From NCBI RefSeq assembly GCF_016132445.1, contig NZ_CP046056.1:186001-250000 (forward strand): DNA of 64,000 bases, in the 5' to 3' direction. This stretch comes from Venatoribacter cucullus (GTDB lineage: Bacteria; Pseudomonadota; Gammaproteobacteria; Pseudomonadales; Oceanobacteraceae). The translations under genes were made by a program, and so were the position numbers. Positions 53,615-63,196 of this stretch are shown piece after piece (the stretch's first letter is position 1; the number at the start of each line of letters is the position of its first letter). The notes beneath the pieces were generated by a model that saw only the letters and a program-made list of their open reading frames with translations, ran no database searches and had not been told where the DNA came from.

Positions 53615-54148
53615 ATGTCCCGCGTTGCTAAGGCTCCCGTAACAATTCCGGCTGGCGTAGAAGTTAAAATCGCCGCCGGCAAAATCGCCATCAAAGGCAA
53701 GCAAGGCCAGCTCGAGCTGGATGTACACTCTGATGTTGAAATCAAACAGGAAGAGAATGTACTGACCTTTGCTCCCCGTACTGGTGAAAAACAAGCCAAC
53801 GCTCTGGCCGGCACTTTCCGTGCCCTGGTAAACAATATGGTTACCGGTGTGACCGCTGGCTTTGAAAAGAAACTGGTTCTGCAGGGCGTTGGTTATCGTG
53901 CCAAAGCTGCCGGCAAAACCCTGAATCTGTCCCTGGGCTTCTCTCACCCTGTCGACTACGAACTGCCGGAAGGCGTTTCAGTCGAGACGCCGAGCCAGAC
54001 CGAGATTGTTATCAAAGGTATTGATAAGCAGATCGTTGGTCAGGTTGCTGCAGAGATCCGTGGCTATCGTCCGCCTGAGCCGTATAAAGGCAAGGGTGTT
54101 CGCTATGCTGATGAAAACGTGCGTCGTAAAGAAGCCAAGAAAAAGTAA
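53615..54148 (+). CDS. rplF: 50S ribosomal protein L6
   Basis: 177 residues. Two related domains, the second with the signature [14 protein letters not shown]; near the factor-binding site. Confidence 0.98.
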   Translation: MSRVAKAPVTIPAGVEVKIAAGKIAIKGKQGQLELDVHSDVEIKQEENVLTFAPRTGEKQANALAGTFRALVNNMVTGVTAGFEKKLVLQGVGYRAKAAGKTLNLSLGFSHPVDYELPEGVSVETPSQTEIVIKGIDKQIVGQVAAEIRGYRPPEPYKGKGVRYADENVRRKEAKKK

Positions 54149-54158
54149 GGTCTAGGCC

Positions 54159-54509
54159 ATGAATGAGAAGAAAAAAGCTCGTTTGCGCCGTGCTGCCAAA
54201 ACTCGCGTAAATATTCGTGAAAAAGCCACGGTGCGTCTGTGCGTTCATCGCACGCCCAGACACATTTATGCTCAGATCATCTCTGCCAATGGCGCTACCG
54301 TCTTGGCGACTGCTTCCACTGTTGAAGCTGATCTGCGCACTGAAGCGACCGGTAACGTTAATGCAGCCACCAAAGTTGGTCAGCTGATTGCCGAGCGTGC
54401 GAAAGCCGCTGGCGTCACTAAAGTTGCATTTGATCGCTCCGGTTTTAAATACCATGGTCGTGTTAAAGCCCTGGCTGACGCGGCTCGTGAAAACGGCCTG
54501 GAATTCTAA
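54159..54509 (+). CDS. rplR: 50S ribosomal protein L18
   Basis: 116 residues. Basic N-terminus and [35 protein letters not shown]; binds 5S rRNA together with L5. Confidence 0.97.
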   Translation: MNEKKKARLRRAAKTRVNIREKATVRLCVHRTPRHIYAQIISANGATVLATASTVEADLRTEATGNVNAATKVGQLIAERAKAAGVTKVAFDRSGFKYHGRVKALADAARENGLEF

Positions 54510-54520
54510 GGGTAAAGATC

Positions 54521-55030
54521 ATGGCAAATAATGAACGCGTAGAACGTAACGAAAGCGAACTGCAGGAAAAGCTGGTTCAGGTGAACCGGGTTGCAAAAGT
54601 GGTTAAAGGTGGTCGTATTTTCGCCTTTACCGCTCTGACTGTGGTTGGCGATGGCAACGGTCGTGTGGGTTTCGGTCGCGGTAAATCCCGTGAAGTTCCG
54701 CTTGCAATTCAAAAAGCAATGGAACAAGCCAAACGCAACATGGTAGCCGTGCAGCTGGATGGCAACACTCTGCAGTATCCGATCCGTGGTCGTCACTCTG
54801 GCGCCCAGATCTACATGCAGCCGGCCTCTGAAGGTACCGGTATCATCGCCGGCGGTGCAATGCGTGCCGTACTGGAGATGGTGGGTGTTAAAAACGTACT
54901 GGCCAAATGTTATGGCTCAACCAACCCGGTGAACGTGGTTCGTGCAACTTTTGATGCGCTGGCTCACATGAAATCTCCGGAACAGGTTGCTGCCAAACGT
55001 GGCAAATCCGTTGACGAGATCCTGGGGTAA
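54521..55030 (+). CDS. rpsE: 30S ribosomal protein S5
   Basis: 169 residues. The dsRBD-like half with [19 protein letters not shown] (spectinomycin-sensitive loop) and [19 protein letters not shown]. Confidence 0.98.
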   Translation: MANNERVERNESELQEKLVQVNRVAKVVKGGRIFAFTALTVVGDGNGRVGFGRGKSREVPLAIQKAMEQAKRNMVAVQLDGNTLQYPIRGRHSGAQIYMQPASEGTGIIAGGAMRAVLEMVGVKNVLAKCYGSTNPVNVVRATFDALAHMKSPEQVAAKRGKSVDEILG

Positions 55031-55036
55031 TACGTT

Positions 55037-55222
55037 ATGGCTAAGAAAACCGTAAAAGTGACCCTGGTTCGCAGCACTATCGGCAAACTGCCGAAGCACC
55101 GCGAAACCGTTAAAGGCCTGGGTCTGCGTCGCATTGGTCATTGTGTTGAGCTGGAAGATACTCCTTCCGTGCGCGGCATGATCAACCAAGTTTCTTACAT
55201 GGTTAAGGTAGAAGGGGAGTAA
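55037..55222 (+). CDS. rpmD: 50S ribosomal protein L30
   Basis: 61 residues. [19 protein letters not shown] and [20 protein letters not shown]; present in this lineage but absent from some others. One base before rplO. Confidence 0.97.
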   Translation: MAKKTVKVTLVRSTIGKLPKHRETVKGLGLRRIGHCVELEDTPSVRGMINQVSYMVKVEGE

Positions 55223-55223
55223 T

Positions 55224-55658
55224 ATGCGTCTCAATGAATTGAGCCCGGCCCCTGGTTCCAAGCCTGCCGGTAAGCGTGTTGGCCGTGGTATCGGCTCTGG
55301 TCTGGGTAAGACTGGTGGTCGTGGTCACAAAGGTCAGAAATCACGTTCAGGCGGCTCTGTAGCACCGGGTTTTGAAGGCGGTCAGATGCCTATGCACCGT
55401 CGTCTGCCGAAGTTTGGTTTCGTTTCCCGTAAGGCTCCGTATGTTGCGGAAATCCGTCTGGGCGAACTGGCTCTGGTAGAAGGCGATGTGGTTGACCTGG
55501 CTGCTCTGAAAGCGGCAGACGTTATTGGCGAGAAGATTCGTGAAGCTCGCGTAATTCTGTCCGGTGAAGTAACCAAGGCTGTGACCGTAAAAGGTCTGAA
55601 AGTTACCCAGGGCGCAAAAGCTGCTATTGAAGCGGCTGGTGGAAAGGTCGAAGACTAA
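55224..55658 (+). CDS. rplO: 50S ribosomal protein L15
   Basis: 144 residues. Gly-rich N-terminal arm ([20 protein letters not shown]) and [13 protein letters not shown]. The stop overlaps the secY start by one base. Confidence 0.98.
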   Translation: MRLNELSPAPGSKPAGKRVGRGIGSGLGKTGGRGHKGQKSRSGGSVAPGFEGGQMPMHRRLPKFGFVSRKAPYVAEIRLGELALVEGDVVDLAALKAADVIGEKIREARVILSGEVTKAVTVKGLKVTQGAKAAIEAAGGKVED

Positions 55659-56977
55659 TGGCTAGGCAAGGACTTCCGCAGGGCATGCAAAGTGGATTAG
55701 GTGAGCTGTGGGCTCGTATCCGCTTCGTGCTGCTGGCAATTGTGGTATATCGGATCGGCACCCATATTCCGGTGCCGGGAATTAATCCGGATGCATTGGC
55801 GCGTTTGTTTGAACAGAACCAGGGCACAATCCTGGAAATGTTTAACATGTTCTCCGGTGGTGCACTGGAGCGCATGAGTATTCTTGCGCTGGGGATCATG
55901 CCCTACATCTCTGCATCCATTATCATGCAATTGCTGACTGCGGTAAGTCCTCAGCTCGAGCAGCTGAAGAAAGAAGGCGAAGCCGGTCGCCGTAAAATCA
56001 CCCAGTACACCCGTTACGGTACCGTACTGTTGGCGACTTTACAGGCGTTCGGCGTCTCGGCTGGCCTGGCCAGTCAGGGCGTTACTTTCTCCGCCAGTGC
56101 AGATTTTTACATCACCGCTGTACCGTCCTTCGTGGCCGGTGCCGTGTTTATGATGTGGTTGGGTGAGCAGGTTACCGAGCGTGGTATCGGTAACGGCATC
56201 TCCATTCTGATCTTTGCTGGTATTGTTGCCGGGTTGCCGAGTGCAGTCGGTCAGGCTTTTGAATCCGCGCGTCAGGGTGACCTGAATATTCTGGTGCTGC
56301 TGGGTATTGCTGTACTGGCGACCGCTGTAGTGGCTTTTGTCGTGTTTGTGGAGCGCGGTCAACGCCGCATCACCATCAACTACGCCAAGCGCCAGCAGGG
56401 CCGTCAGATGTTCGCAGCCCAGACCAGTCATCTGCCCCTTAAACTGAATATGGCCGGCGTTATTCCTGCTATTTTCGCGTCCAGCTTACTGTTGTTCCCG
56501 GCATCTCTGGGTCAGTGGTTTGGTCAGGGCGAGGAAATGGCCTGGTTGCAGGATATCAGTATGGCTCTGGCTCCCAGTCAGCCGTTGTACATTGTCCTGT
56601 TTGCTGCCGGTATCATTTTCTTCTGCTACTTCTACACGGCGTTGATGTTTAACCCGAGAGACGTGGCCGAAAACCTGAAGAAATCCGGAGCATTTATTCC
56701 GGGTATCCGTCCAGGCATTCAGACCGCCAATTATATTGATGGTGTGCTGGGTCGTCTGACGCTGTTTGGTTCTCTGTACATCACCGCTGTATGCCTGATG
56801 CCGGAGTTTCTGATCGTAGGTTTCGGCATCCCGTTCTACTTCGGTGGTACCTCTCTGCTGATCGTGGTGGTGGTCGTAATGGATTTCATGGCCCAGGTGC
56901 AATCACACCTGATGTCTCACCAGTACGAATCGCTGATGAAGAAAGCAAATCTGAAGAATTTTGGCTCAGCTCGCTGA
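55658..56977 (+). CDS. secY: Preprotein translocase subunit SecY
   Basis: 439 residues, ten transmembrane helices. Recognisable pieces are [14 protein letters not shown] (plug region start), [18 protein letters not shown], and the cytosolic loops with [15 protein letters not shown] and [15 protein letters not shown] that bind SecA and the ribosome. It partners with secE at 25974. Confidence 0.98.
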   Translation: MARQGLPQGMQSGLGELWARIRFVLLAIVVYRIGTHIPVPGINPDALARLFEQNQGTILEMFNMFSGGALERMSILALGIMPYISASIIMQLLTAVSPQLEQLKKEGEAGRRKITQYTRYGTVLLATLQAFGVSAGLASQGVTFSASADFYITAVPSFVAGAVFMMWLGEQVTERGIGNGISILIFAGIVAGLPSAVGQAFESARQGDLNILVLLGIAVLATAVVAFVVFVERGQRRITINYAKRQQGRQMFAAQTSHLPLKLNMAGVIPAIFASSLLLFPASLGQWFGQGEEMAWLQDISMALAPSQPLYIVLFAAGIIFFCYFYTALMFNPRDVAENLKKSGAFIPGIRPGIQTANYIDGVLGRLTLFGSLYITAVCLMPEFLIVGFGIPFYFGGTSLLIVVVVVMDFMAQVQSHLMSHQYESLMKKANLKNFGSAR

Positions 56978-56997
56978 GCCGGATTTAGGAGACTGTC

Positions 56998-57111
56998 ATG
57001 AAAGTACGTGCGTCTGTTAAAAAAATCTGCCGTGAATGCAAAATTATTCGCCGTAACGGTAGTGTGCGCGTGATCTGTTCAGATCCCAAGCACAAGCAAC
57101 GTCAGGGTTAA
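56998..57111 (+). CDS. rpmJ: 50S ribosomal protein L36
   Basis: 37 residues, [19 protein letters not shown] onward. The zinc ribbon is complete (Cys11, Cys14, Cys27, His32/33), so it is the zinc-containing form. TAGGAG lies seven bases before the ATG. Confidence 0.95.
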   Translation: MKVRASVKKICRECKIIRRNGSVRVICSDPKHKQRQG

Positions 57112-57143
57112 TCCCCGGACACAGGGTCGGGCGTAAGTTTTAC

Positions 57144-57174
57144 CAGGTGGCTTGCTTTAACGTTAAGCCACCTG
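57144..57174 (+). terminator. Hairpin between rpmJ and rpsM
   Basis: CAGGTGGCTT and AAGCCACCTG form a perfect 10-bp stem with an 11-base loop, followed by TATTATTTT. It separates the spc and alpha gene blocks. Termination or S4-related control of the alpha operon are both possible. Confidence 0.55.
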
Positions 57175-57219
57175 TATTATTTTGCGCCCTTTCATTAAGT
57201 AAGAGTAACGGAGTTAGAC

Positions 57220-57576
57220 ATGGCCCGTATTGCCGGTGTCAATATTCCTGACAACAAGCATGCAGTGATTTCTCTGACCTATGTCTATGGCATTGGTCGT
57301 ACTACTGCCCAACAGATCTGTGCCGCTACTGGCATCGCTGAGACCACCAAAATTGGTGAGCTGAGCGAAGAACTGCTGGATGTTGTTCGTAACGAAGTAG
57401 CTAAGTACACGGTTGAAGGTGATCTGCGCCGCGAAGTGCAGATGAACATCAAGCGTCTGATGGATATGGCTTGCTATCGTGGCATCCGCCACCGTCGCAG
57501 CCTGCCGCTTCGTGGTCAGCGTACTAAAACGAATGCCCGTACCCGTAAAGGTCCGCGCAAACCGATCCGTAAGTAA
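57220..57576 (+). CDS. rpsM: 30S ribosomal protein S13
   Basis: 118 residues, [20 protein letters not shown] and the basic C-terminal tail [18 protein letters not shown] that reaches the P site. First gene of the alpha block. Confidence 0.98.
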   Translation: MARIAGVNIPDNKHAVISLTYVYGIGRTTAQQICAATGIAETTKIGELSEELLDVVRNEVAKYTVEGDLRREVQMNIKRLMDMACYRGIRHRRSLPLRGQRTKTNARTRKGPRKPIRK

Positions 57577-57646
57577 TTACGGTCGGTCTTTTAGTGTAGC
57601 TGCATTCGACTTGTTGCAGTGTTGATATTAAAAGCAGGATTTAAAA

Positions 57647-58036
57647 ATGGCTAAGCCACAAAGATCAACCAAGAAGAAGGTTAAAAAGCAGGTAGTGGAC
57701 GGCATCGCCCACATCCATGCCTCTTTTAACAACACCATTGTGACCATCACCGACCGTCAGGGTAATGCTCTGTCATGGGCAACTGCCGGTGGTTCTGGTT
57801 TTCGTGGTTCACGTAAGAGCACTCCTTTCGCCGCTCAGGTCGCTGCAGAGCGTGCCGGTGAAGCCGCAAAAGAGTACGGTCTGAAAAACCTGGACGTGGA
57901 AGTTAAAGGTCCTGGTCCGGGTCGTGAGTCCGCAGTCCGCGCTCTGAACGCATGTGGTTATAAGATCGCTAACATCACTGATGTTACCCCGATCCCACAT
58001 AACGGCTGTCGTCCACCTAAGAAGCGTCGCGTATAA
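57647..58036 (+). CDS. rpsK: 30S ribosomal protein S11
   Basis: 129 residues. [20 protein letters not shown] and the C-terminal [20 protein letters not shown]. Platform protein near the mRNA exit. Confidence 0.98.
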   Translation: MAKPQRSTKKKVKKQVVDGIAHIHASFNNTIVTITDRQGNALSWATAGGSGFRGSRKSTPFAAQVAAERAGEAAKEYGLKNLDVEVKGPGPGRESAVRALNACGYKIANITDVTPIPHNGCRPPKKRRV

Positions 58037-58048
58037 GGAGGCTGAGAA

Positions 58049-58669
58049 ATGGCACGTTATATTGGTCCTAAGTGCAAGCTGTCCCGTCGTGAAGGAACTG
58101 ATCTGTTCCTGAAGAGTGGTGTACGCGCACTGGACACTAAATGCAAAATGGAAACCAAACCGGGTGTACACGGTGCTGGTCGCGGTCGTCTGTCAGACTA
58201 TGGTCTGCAGCTGCGTGAAAAGCAGAAGGTACGTCGTCTGTACGGTATCCTGGAAAAACAATTCCGCAGTTACTACAAAGAAGCCGCACGTCGTAAAGGC
58301 GCTACCGGTGAGAACCTGCTGCAACTGCTTGAATCCCGTCTGGATAACGTTGTTTACCGCATGGGCTTTGGTTCTACCCGCGCTGAAGCGCGTCAGCTGG
58401 TGTCTCACAAGGCAGTCGCTGTTAACGGTAAAACCGTGAATATTCCTTCTTTCAGCATCAAAGCTGGTGATGTGGTTACTATTCGCGAAAAAGCGAAGAA
58501 TCAGGACCGTATCAAGACTGCAATGCAACTGGCTGGTCAGCGTGCTGACTGTGCCTGGATTGACGTAAATGCAGCTTCAATGGAAGGCACGTTCAAGTCC
58601 GCTCCTGAGCGCGCGGATCTCCCTGCGGAGATCAACGAAAACCTGATCGTGGAACTTTACTCTAAGTAA
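58049..58669 (+). CDS. rpsD: 30S ribosomal protein S4
   Basis: 206 residues as E. coli. [20 protein letters not shown] at the start and the S4 fold ([20 protein letters not shown]). Assembly initiator and, in E. coli, repressor of the alpha operon. Zinc cysteines are absent, so it is the Zn-free form. Confidence 0.98.
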   Translation: MARYIGPKCKLSRREGTDLFLKSGVRALDTKCKMETKPGVHGAGRGRLSDYGLQLREKQKVRRLYGILEKQFRSYYKEAARRKGATGENLLQLLESRLDNVVYRMGFGSTRAEARQLVSHKAVAVNGKTVNIPSFSIKAGDVVTIREKAKNQDRIKTAMQLAGQRADCAWIDVNAASMEGTFKSAPERADLPAEINENLIVELYSK

Positions 58670-58690
58670 TAGAGGAACTAAGGGGCAGCT

Positions 58691-59692
58691 ATGCAGCGTG
58701 CAGTTAATGAATTTTTGACACCTCGTCACATTCAGGTTGACGAAGTAACCAAAACCCATGCCAAAGTCACTCTGGAGCCGCTTGAGCGTGGCTTCGGTCA
58801 CACTTTGGGCAACGCATTGCGTCGTATCCTGCTGTCCTCTATGCCGGGTGCCGCGATCGTTGAATGCGAAATTGATGGCGTTCTGCATGAGTACAGCGCG
58901 ATCGAAGGTGTGCAGGAAGACGTTATTGAAATCCTGCTGAACCTGAAGGGCGTCGCCGTTAAATTGCATGAACGCGACGAAGCCACTCTGAGCCTGGCCA
59001 AAACCGGCCCGGCCACTGTGACCGCTGCCGATATTCAACTGGATCACGGTGTAGATATTGCTAATCCGGACCACGTCATTGCCCATCTGGGTGAAGGCGC
59101 TGAGCTGAAAATGACCCTGAAAGTCGCTTCCGGTCGTGGCTACGAGACGGTTGAGTCCCGTAATCAGAACGATGAAGAGACCAAGGCGATTGGCAAACTG
59201 CAACTCGATGCTACTTACAGCCCGGTTAAACGCGTTTCTTACAGTGTAGATGCTGCACGTGTGGAACAGCGTACTGACCTGGACAAGTTGGTTATCGATC
59301 TTGAAACCAACGGTACCATCGATCCGGAAGAAGCTATTCGTCGTTCCGCGACTATCCTGCAGCAGCAGCTGGCTATCTTCGTTAACCTGGAAAACGACGA
59401 AGTCGTTGAACAGGTTCGTGAAGAAGAAGAGATTGACCCGATTCTCCTGCGTCCGGTGGACGATCTGGAGCTGACTGTCCGCTCTGCCAACTGCCTGAAA
59501 GCAGAAAATATTTACTACATCGGTGACCTGATTCAGCGTACAGAAGTTGAGCTGTTGAAGACACCTAACCTGGGTAAGAAGTCTCTGACTGAAATCAAAG
59601 ACGTTCTGGCCTCACGCGGACTGTCGTTGGGTATGCACCTGGAAAACTGGCCTCCAGCCAGTCTCCGCAACGACGATAAAGTATTAGCCTGA
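58691..59692 (+). CDS. rpoA: RNA polymerase alpha subunit
   Basis: 333 residues (E. coli 329). N-terminal dimerisation domain with [21 protein letters not shown]-terminal domain with [18 protein letters not shown] and [20 protein letters not shown], which binds UP elements and activators. Confidence 0.98.
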   Translation: MQRAVNEFLTPRHIQVDEVTKTHAKVTLEPLERGFGHTLGNALRRILLSSMPGAAIVECEIDGVLHEYSAIEGVQEDVIEILLNLKGVAVKLHERDEATLSLAKTGPATVTAADIQLDHGVDIANPDHVIAHLGEGAELKMTLKVASGRGYETVESRNQNDEETKAIGKLQLDATYSPVKRVSYSVDAARVEQRTDLDKLVIDLETNGTIDPEEAIRRSATILQQQLAIFVNLENDEVVEQVREEEEIDPILLRPVDDLELTVRSANCLKAENIYYIGDLIQRTEVELLKTPNLGKKSLTEIKDVLASRGLSLGMHLENWPPASLRNDDKVLA

Positions 59693-59724
59693 GCGGAACG
59701 TTCAGTTAGTTAAGGAATTAAACC

Positions 59725-60126
59725 ATGCGTCATCGTAAAAGTGGTCGTCACTTCAATCGTACCAGCGCACACCGTCAAGCCATGTTTAAAAACATGGCGG
59801 TGAGCCTGTTCGAGCATGAAATTATCAAGACTACTCTGCCAAAGGCGAAAGAGCTGCGTCGCGTAGCTGAGCCGCTGATTACTCTGGCAAAAGAGGATTC
59901 AGTTGCTAATCGTCGTCTGGCCTTTGCTCGTACCCGTAGCAAAGAAGCAGTAGGCAAGCTGTTCACTGAACTGGGCCCGCGTTACCAAACCCGTCCGGGT
60001 GGCTACATTCGCATTATGAAATGTGGTTTCCGTGCTGGCGATAACGCTCCCATGGCTTATGTGGAACTGGTCGATCGTCCGGTAGCAACTGCTGCTGAAG
60101 ACATCGTCGAGGACAGCGCTGAGTAA
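59725..60126 (+). CDS. rplQ: 50S ribosomal protein L17
   Basis: 133 residues. [19 protein letters not shown] at the start; short acidic tail. Last gene of the ribosomal block. Confidence 0.98.
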   Translation: MRHRKSGRHFNRTSAHRQAMFKNMAVSLFEHEIIKTTLPKAKELRRVAEPLITLAKEDSVANRRLAFARTRSKEAVGKLFTELGPRYQTRPGGYIRIMKCGFRAGDNAPMAYVELVDRPVATAAEDIVEDSAE

Positions 60127-60149
60127 TTTCAGCTGTTGTAAAGACACGG

Positions 60150-60183
60150 AAAAGCCCGTTACCGCAAGGTAACGGGCTTTTTT
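60150..60183 (+). terminator. Terminator of the rplQ-ended ribosomal block
   Basis: AAAAGCCCGTTACC-GCAA-GGTAACGGGCTTTT is a perfect 14-bp stem with a stable GNRA tetraloop and six T residues, 23 bases after rplQ. Confidence 0.93.
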
Positions 60184-60276
60184 GTTGGGCGCTGTTCCGG
60201 TGGTTATGCCAGTCGGCCTGCACTGGTCTGGCTGCGGTTGGGCTGCATAGCTGTGAGCGCAGCGCCGGAATGCAGG

Positions 60277-60302
60277 CAAAAAAAAGCGGGCAGTGCCCGC
60301 TT
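60277..60302 (-). terminator. Terminator of the TRAP transporter operon
   Basis: Read on the minus strand, AAGCGGGC-ACT-GCCCGCTT is followed by a T-run (plus-strand A-run at 60277-60284). It lies about 125 bases after the dctM stop and faces the rplQ terminator. The remaining gap to 60428 shows only a weak CCCTG/CAGGG stem at 60365-60379. Confidence 0.8.
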
Positions 60303-60428
60303 AAAATACTCTTCCTGAGTCCAATCATGAATGGCTTTCACCATGGTTGTACTCTAACCCTTGTCCCTGTCAGTCAGGGCAAAGGCTGGTAAAGAAGTGT
60401 ACTGCCTTACCAACTTCAGCTGCGGCTG

Positions 60429-61706
60429 TTACAGCAGGGCCAGGCTCAGACCCGGCCAGAAGGTAATAATCAGTACTGTCGTCAGCAAAATAAAGAAGAA
60501 CGGCAGGGTGGCCTTATACAGGGTCATAACCGGTTTATTAAAGCGGAAGCTGGCAATAAACAGGTTCATGCCTACCGGCGGTGTGAAGTAACCCAACTGC
60601 ATATTGGCCAGGAACAGAATACCCAGATGGATAGGGTGGATGCCGTACTCAATGGCAATGGGCAGAATAATCGGGATCATAATGACGATGGCGGAAAAGA
60701 TATCCAGCATCATGCCCAGTACCAGCAGGAATAAGGTTAACAGCAGCAGAAACGTTAGCGGGTCACTGACGTGTTGCTGGATAAAGCTGAAGATTTTTTC
60801 CGGAATACCGGCATCAATCATGTAATTGGTGGACGCCATAGAGACAGCCAGAATCAGCAGGATGGCACCGACCAGCTTCATTGAATCACGCATCACCACC
60901 GGCAGCTTTGCCAGGCTGATTTCCCGCCGGATAACCACACTGACGATCAGTACATAAAATGCGGTTAAAGCGGCCGCTTCCGAGACGGCAAAGAAGCCAC
61001 TGTAAATACCGCCCAATACCACCACGGGTAACGGGATTTCCCAGGCACTGTCCTTAATGGCAGCCCAGGTTTCGGCTTTATCAAACGGATGTTGATCGCG
61101 CTGCATACCGCGCGACTGCCACATGCTGTAGGCCGATAAGGCAAACAGCATCAGCAGGCCAGGCAGCAGGCCGGCGAGGAACAGGTCATCAATACTGACC
61201 GGGGTTTCCAGAGCCATTTGTTGCGCGACCACACCGTACAGGATCAGTGGCAACGATGGTGCAAACAGTAAGCCCAGACTGCCGGAAGTGGTGACCAGGC
61301 CCAGATTGAACGACTCTTTATAGCCGGCCTTGTGCAGGGCCGGCACCAGCAGGGCGCCCAGTGCGACGATGGTGACACCGGAGGCGCCGGTAAAGGCAGT
61401 GAACATGGCACAGGCTGCCAGTGCCACAATCGCCAGTCCGCCAGGCATCCAGCCCAGTAACGCATCGGTAATGCGTACCAGCCGTTGGGGCGCCTTGCTT
61501 TCACCCAGCAGATAACCGGCGAAGGTAAACAGCGGAATGGCCACCAGTACCGGCATTTCCGCCACCTGGTAAATGTTAATGGCCATGGTCATCAGATCGA
61601 TATCGGCTTGCCAGAAGCCCCACATGGCGCTGGCGGCAATGACCGCAAACAGCGGTGCACCGGCCAGTGCCAGCAGTAATAGGATCAGTGGAACCAGAAT
61701 GCTCAC
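60429..61706 (-). CDS. dctM: TRAP transporter large permease, DctM family
   Basis: 425-residue membrane protein with about 12 hydrophobic segments, the DctM/SiaM elevator-type transport subunit that uses the sodium gradient. Family sequence FAGYLLGESKAPQRLVRIT, GASGVTIVALGALLVPAL and PPVGMNLF near the end. Overlaps the dctQ-type gene by four bases. The substrate is usually a carboxylate but cannot be read from the sequence. Confidence 0.94.
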   Translation of the reverse strand: MSILVPLILLLLALAGAPLFAVIAASAMWGFWQADIDLMTMAINIYQVAEMPVLVAIPLFTFAGYLLGESKAPQRLVRITDALLGWMPGGLAIVALAACAMFTAFTGASGVTIVALGALLVPALHKAGYKESFNLGLVTTSGSLGLLFAPSLPLILYGVVAQQMALETPVSIDDLFLAGLLPGLLMLFALSAYSMWQSRGMQRDQHPFDKAETWAAIKDSAWEIPLPVVVLGGIYSGFFAVSEAAALTAFYVLIVSVVIRREISLAKLPVVMRDSMKLVGAILLILAVSMASTNYMIDAGIPEKIFSFIQQHVSDPLTFLLLLTLFLLVLGMMLDIFSAIVIMIPIILPIAIEYGIHPIHLGILFLANMQLGYFTPPVGMNLFIASFRFNKPVMTLYKATLPFFFILLTTVLIITFWPGLSLALL

Positions 61707-62188
61707 CGGGCTTCTCCCTCGGTTTTGGCCAGTAAATCCTGCACGCCCTGCAGCATAAAGCGCAGTCCCATCAGGGCAAAACTGAGCGGAATAATGATCT
61801 GCAGCGGCCAGGCTGGCACCCGGCCAAAGGCCACATCACCAAACTCCCAGGCAAAGCGGACGAAGTTCTGTGAATGCCAGGCCAGCAGCAAACAAACCAT
61901 TGCGGCAAACACCGAGCTGATCAGTGCCAGCAGTCGGCGCAAGCCGGGCCCGGCCAGCCGGCTGGCCAGGTCGATGGCAATATGCTCGCGGGTGCGGGTC
62001 GCCAGCAAGGCGCCCAGTAAGCCCAGCCACAGCACCATCACGCGCAGCAACGGCGGAATCCACACCAGACCGCCACCAAACAGGCTGCGGGCCAGAATGT
62101 CGGCACCGGCCAGTACGATCATGGCCAGCAGCAGCAGCACTAACAGGCCGTCTTCGGCCCGGTGCAGAATACGGAAGAAGGCCGTCAT
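61703..62188 (-). CDS. dctQ: TRAP transporter small permease, DctQ family
   Basis: 161 residues, four hydrophobic segments, motif RSLFGGGLVWIPPLLRVMVLW and TREHIAIDLASR typical of DctQ. It braces the DctM scaffold. Two bases after the binding-protein gene. Confidence 0.92.
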   Translation of the reverse strand: MTAFFRILHRAEDGLLVLLLLAMIVLAGADILARSLFGGGLVWIPPLLRVMVLWLGLLGALLATRTREHIAIDLASRLAGPGLRRLLALISSVFAAMVCLLLAWHSQNFVRFAWEFGDVAFGRVPAWPLQIIIPLSFALMGLRFMLQGVQDLLAKTEGEAR

Positions 62189-62189
62189 A

Positions 62190-63191
62190 TCAGTTGCTGG
62201 TACTGTTACGCAGGGTGGTCAGCGTCTGCAGCAATTGATTGTAGGTCTCGACCGGATACACCTTGCGCTCACGCAGCGAAGCAATGCTGTCGGCGGCCAG
62301 CTGACGCCAGGCTTCTTTATCCGCTTCGCTGAGGGCGACGAATTCCAGGCCGTTCTGCTGTAATGCTTCGCGGGCGCCCTGTTCATCCGTTTCGTTCTGG
62401 CCGTCCATTGCTTTGAACGCGGCCGCCATGGCGGTACGCACCACCTGTTGATCGGCGGCACTGATGCCTTTAAACGCACGGGCATCGACCACCAGCATGC
62501 CAAACAGGAACACCAGCGGATAATCGGTGGCGTAGTTCAGCTTGGTGTGCCATTGCAGCGCAATGGCGGACGAGGCATTCACCGCCAGAGTGTCAATCAG
62601 GCCGGTCTGCAGGCTGGTGTAAACATCGGAAATCGGCAGGGCAATGGGTTGTACTTTGCCATTGGTGAAGATGGTTTCGCTGATCATGTCACCTTCCGGC
62701 ATCCATACTTTTTTGCTGCGCACGTCATCGGAGGTGCGCAGCGGGCTGTTGGACATCAGGTAGGCAAAACCGCCTTCTGACAGGCCCAGCAGAATATAGC
62801 CCTGTTCTTCCAGTGCGGCCGCAATGCGCTGATCGTACTCGGCACGTACGGCACGGATTTCGTCCAGATTGCGGAAGGTAAAGGGCAGGCTGTACAGCTG
62901 CGTCATATTGGTAATGTGCGCCAGCGCACCGCTGGCCACGGCGCCGCCCTGCAGCTGGCGGATCTGCATTTTACGCAGTACGGCTTTGTCGGTGCCCTGC
63001 ACGCCGCCGGGGAAGTAGCGCACTTTAACACGGCCTTCGGTGGCGCTTTCAATGTCATCGGCGGCCTGACGCATCAGACGCATCCAGCTGGTCCCGTCCG
63101 GCGCTACAGTGGCGATTTTCAGGGTGGTCGCGGCCTGCACGGGGGCAATCATAACGCCCAGCAGCAGGGCAATGGTGGAGATCAGTTTCAT
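62190..63191 (-). CDS. dctP: TRAP transporter substrate-binding protein, DctP family
   Basis: Periplasmic binding protein of 333 residues with signal MKLISTIALLLGVMIAPVQA. Motifs TLKIATVAPDGTSWMRLMRQ, RKMQIRQLQGGAV and the ligand-pocket area SLQTGLIDTLAVN. The Arg that holds a substrate carboxylate in this family is likely in the segment around residue 150-170. The ATG at 63191 gives a proper signal; a GTG three codons upstream overlaps the next gene. Confidence 0.93.
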   Translation of the reverse strand: MKLISTIALLLGVMIAPVQAATTLKIATVAPDGTSWMRLMRQAADDIESATEGRVKVRYFPGGVQGTDKAVLRKMQIRQLQGGAVASGALAHITNMTQLYSLPFTFRNLDEIRAVRAEYDQRIAAALEEQGYILLGLSEGGFAYLMSNSPLRTSDDVRSKKVWMPEGDMISETIFTNGKVQPIALPISDVYTSLQTGLIDTLAVNASSAIALQWHTKLNYATDYPLVFLFGMLVVDARAFKGISAADQQVVRTAMAAAFKAMDGQNETDEQGAREALQQNGLEFVALSEADKEAWRQLAADSIASLRERKVYPVETYNQLLQTLTTLRNSTSN

Positions 63192-63196
63192 GGTTC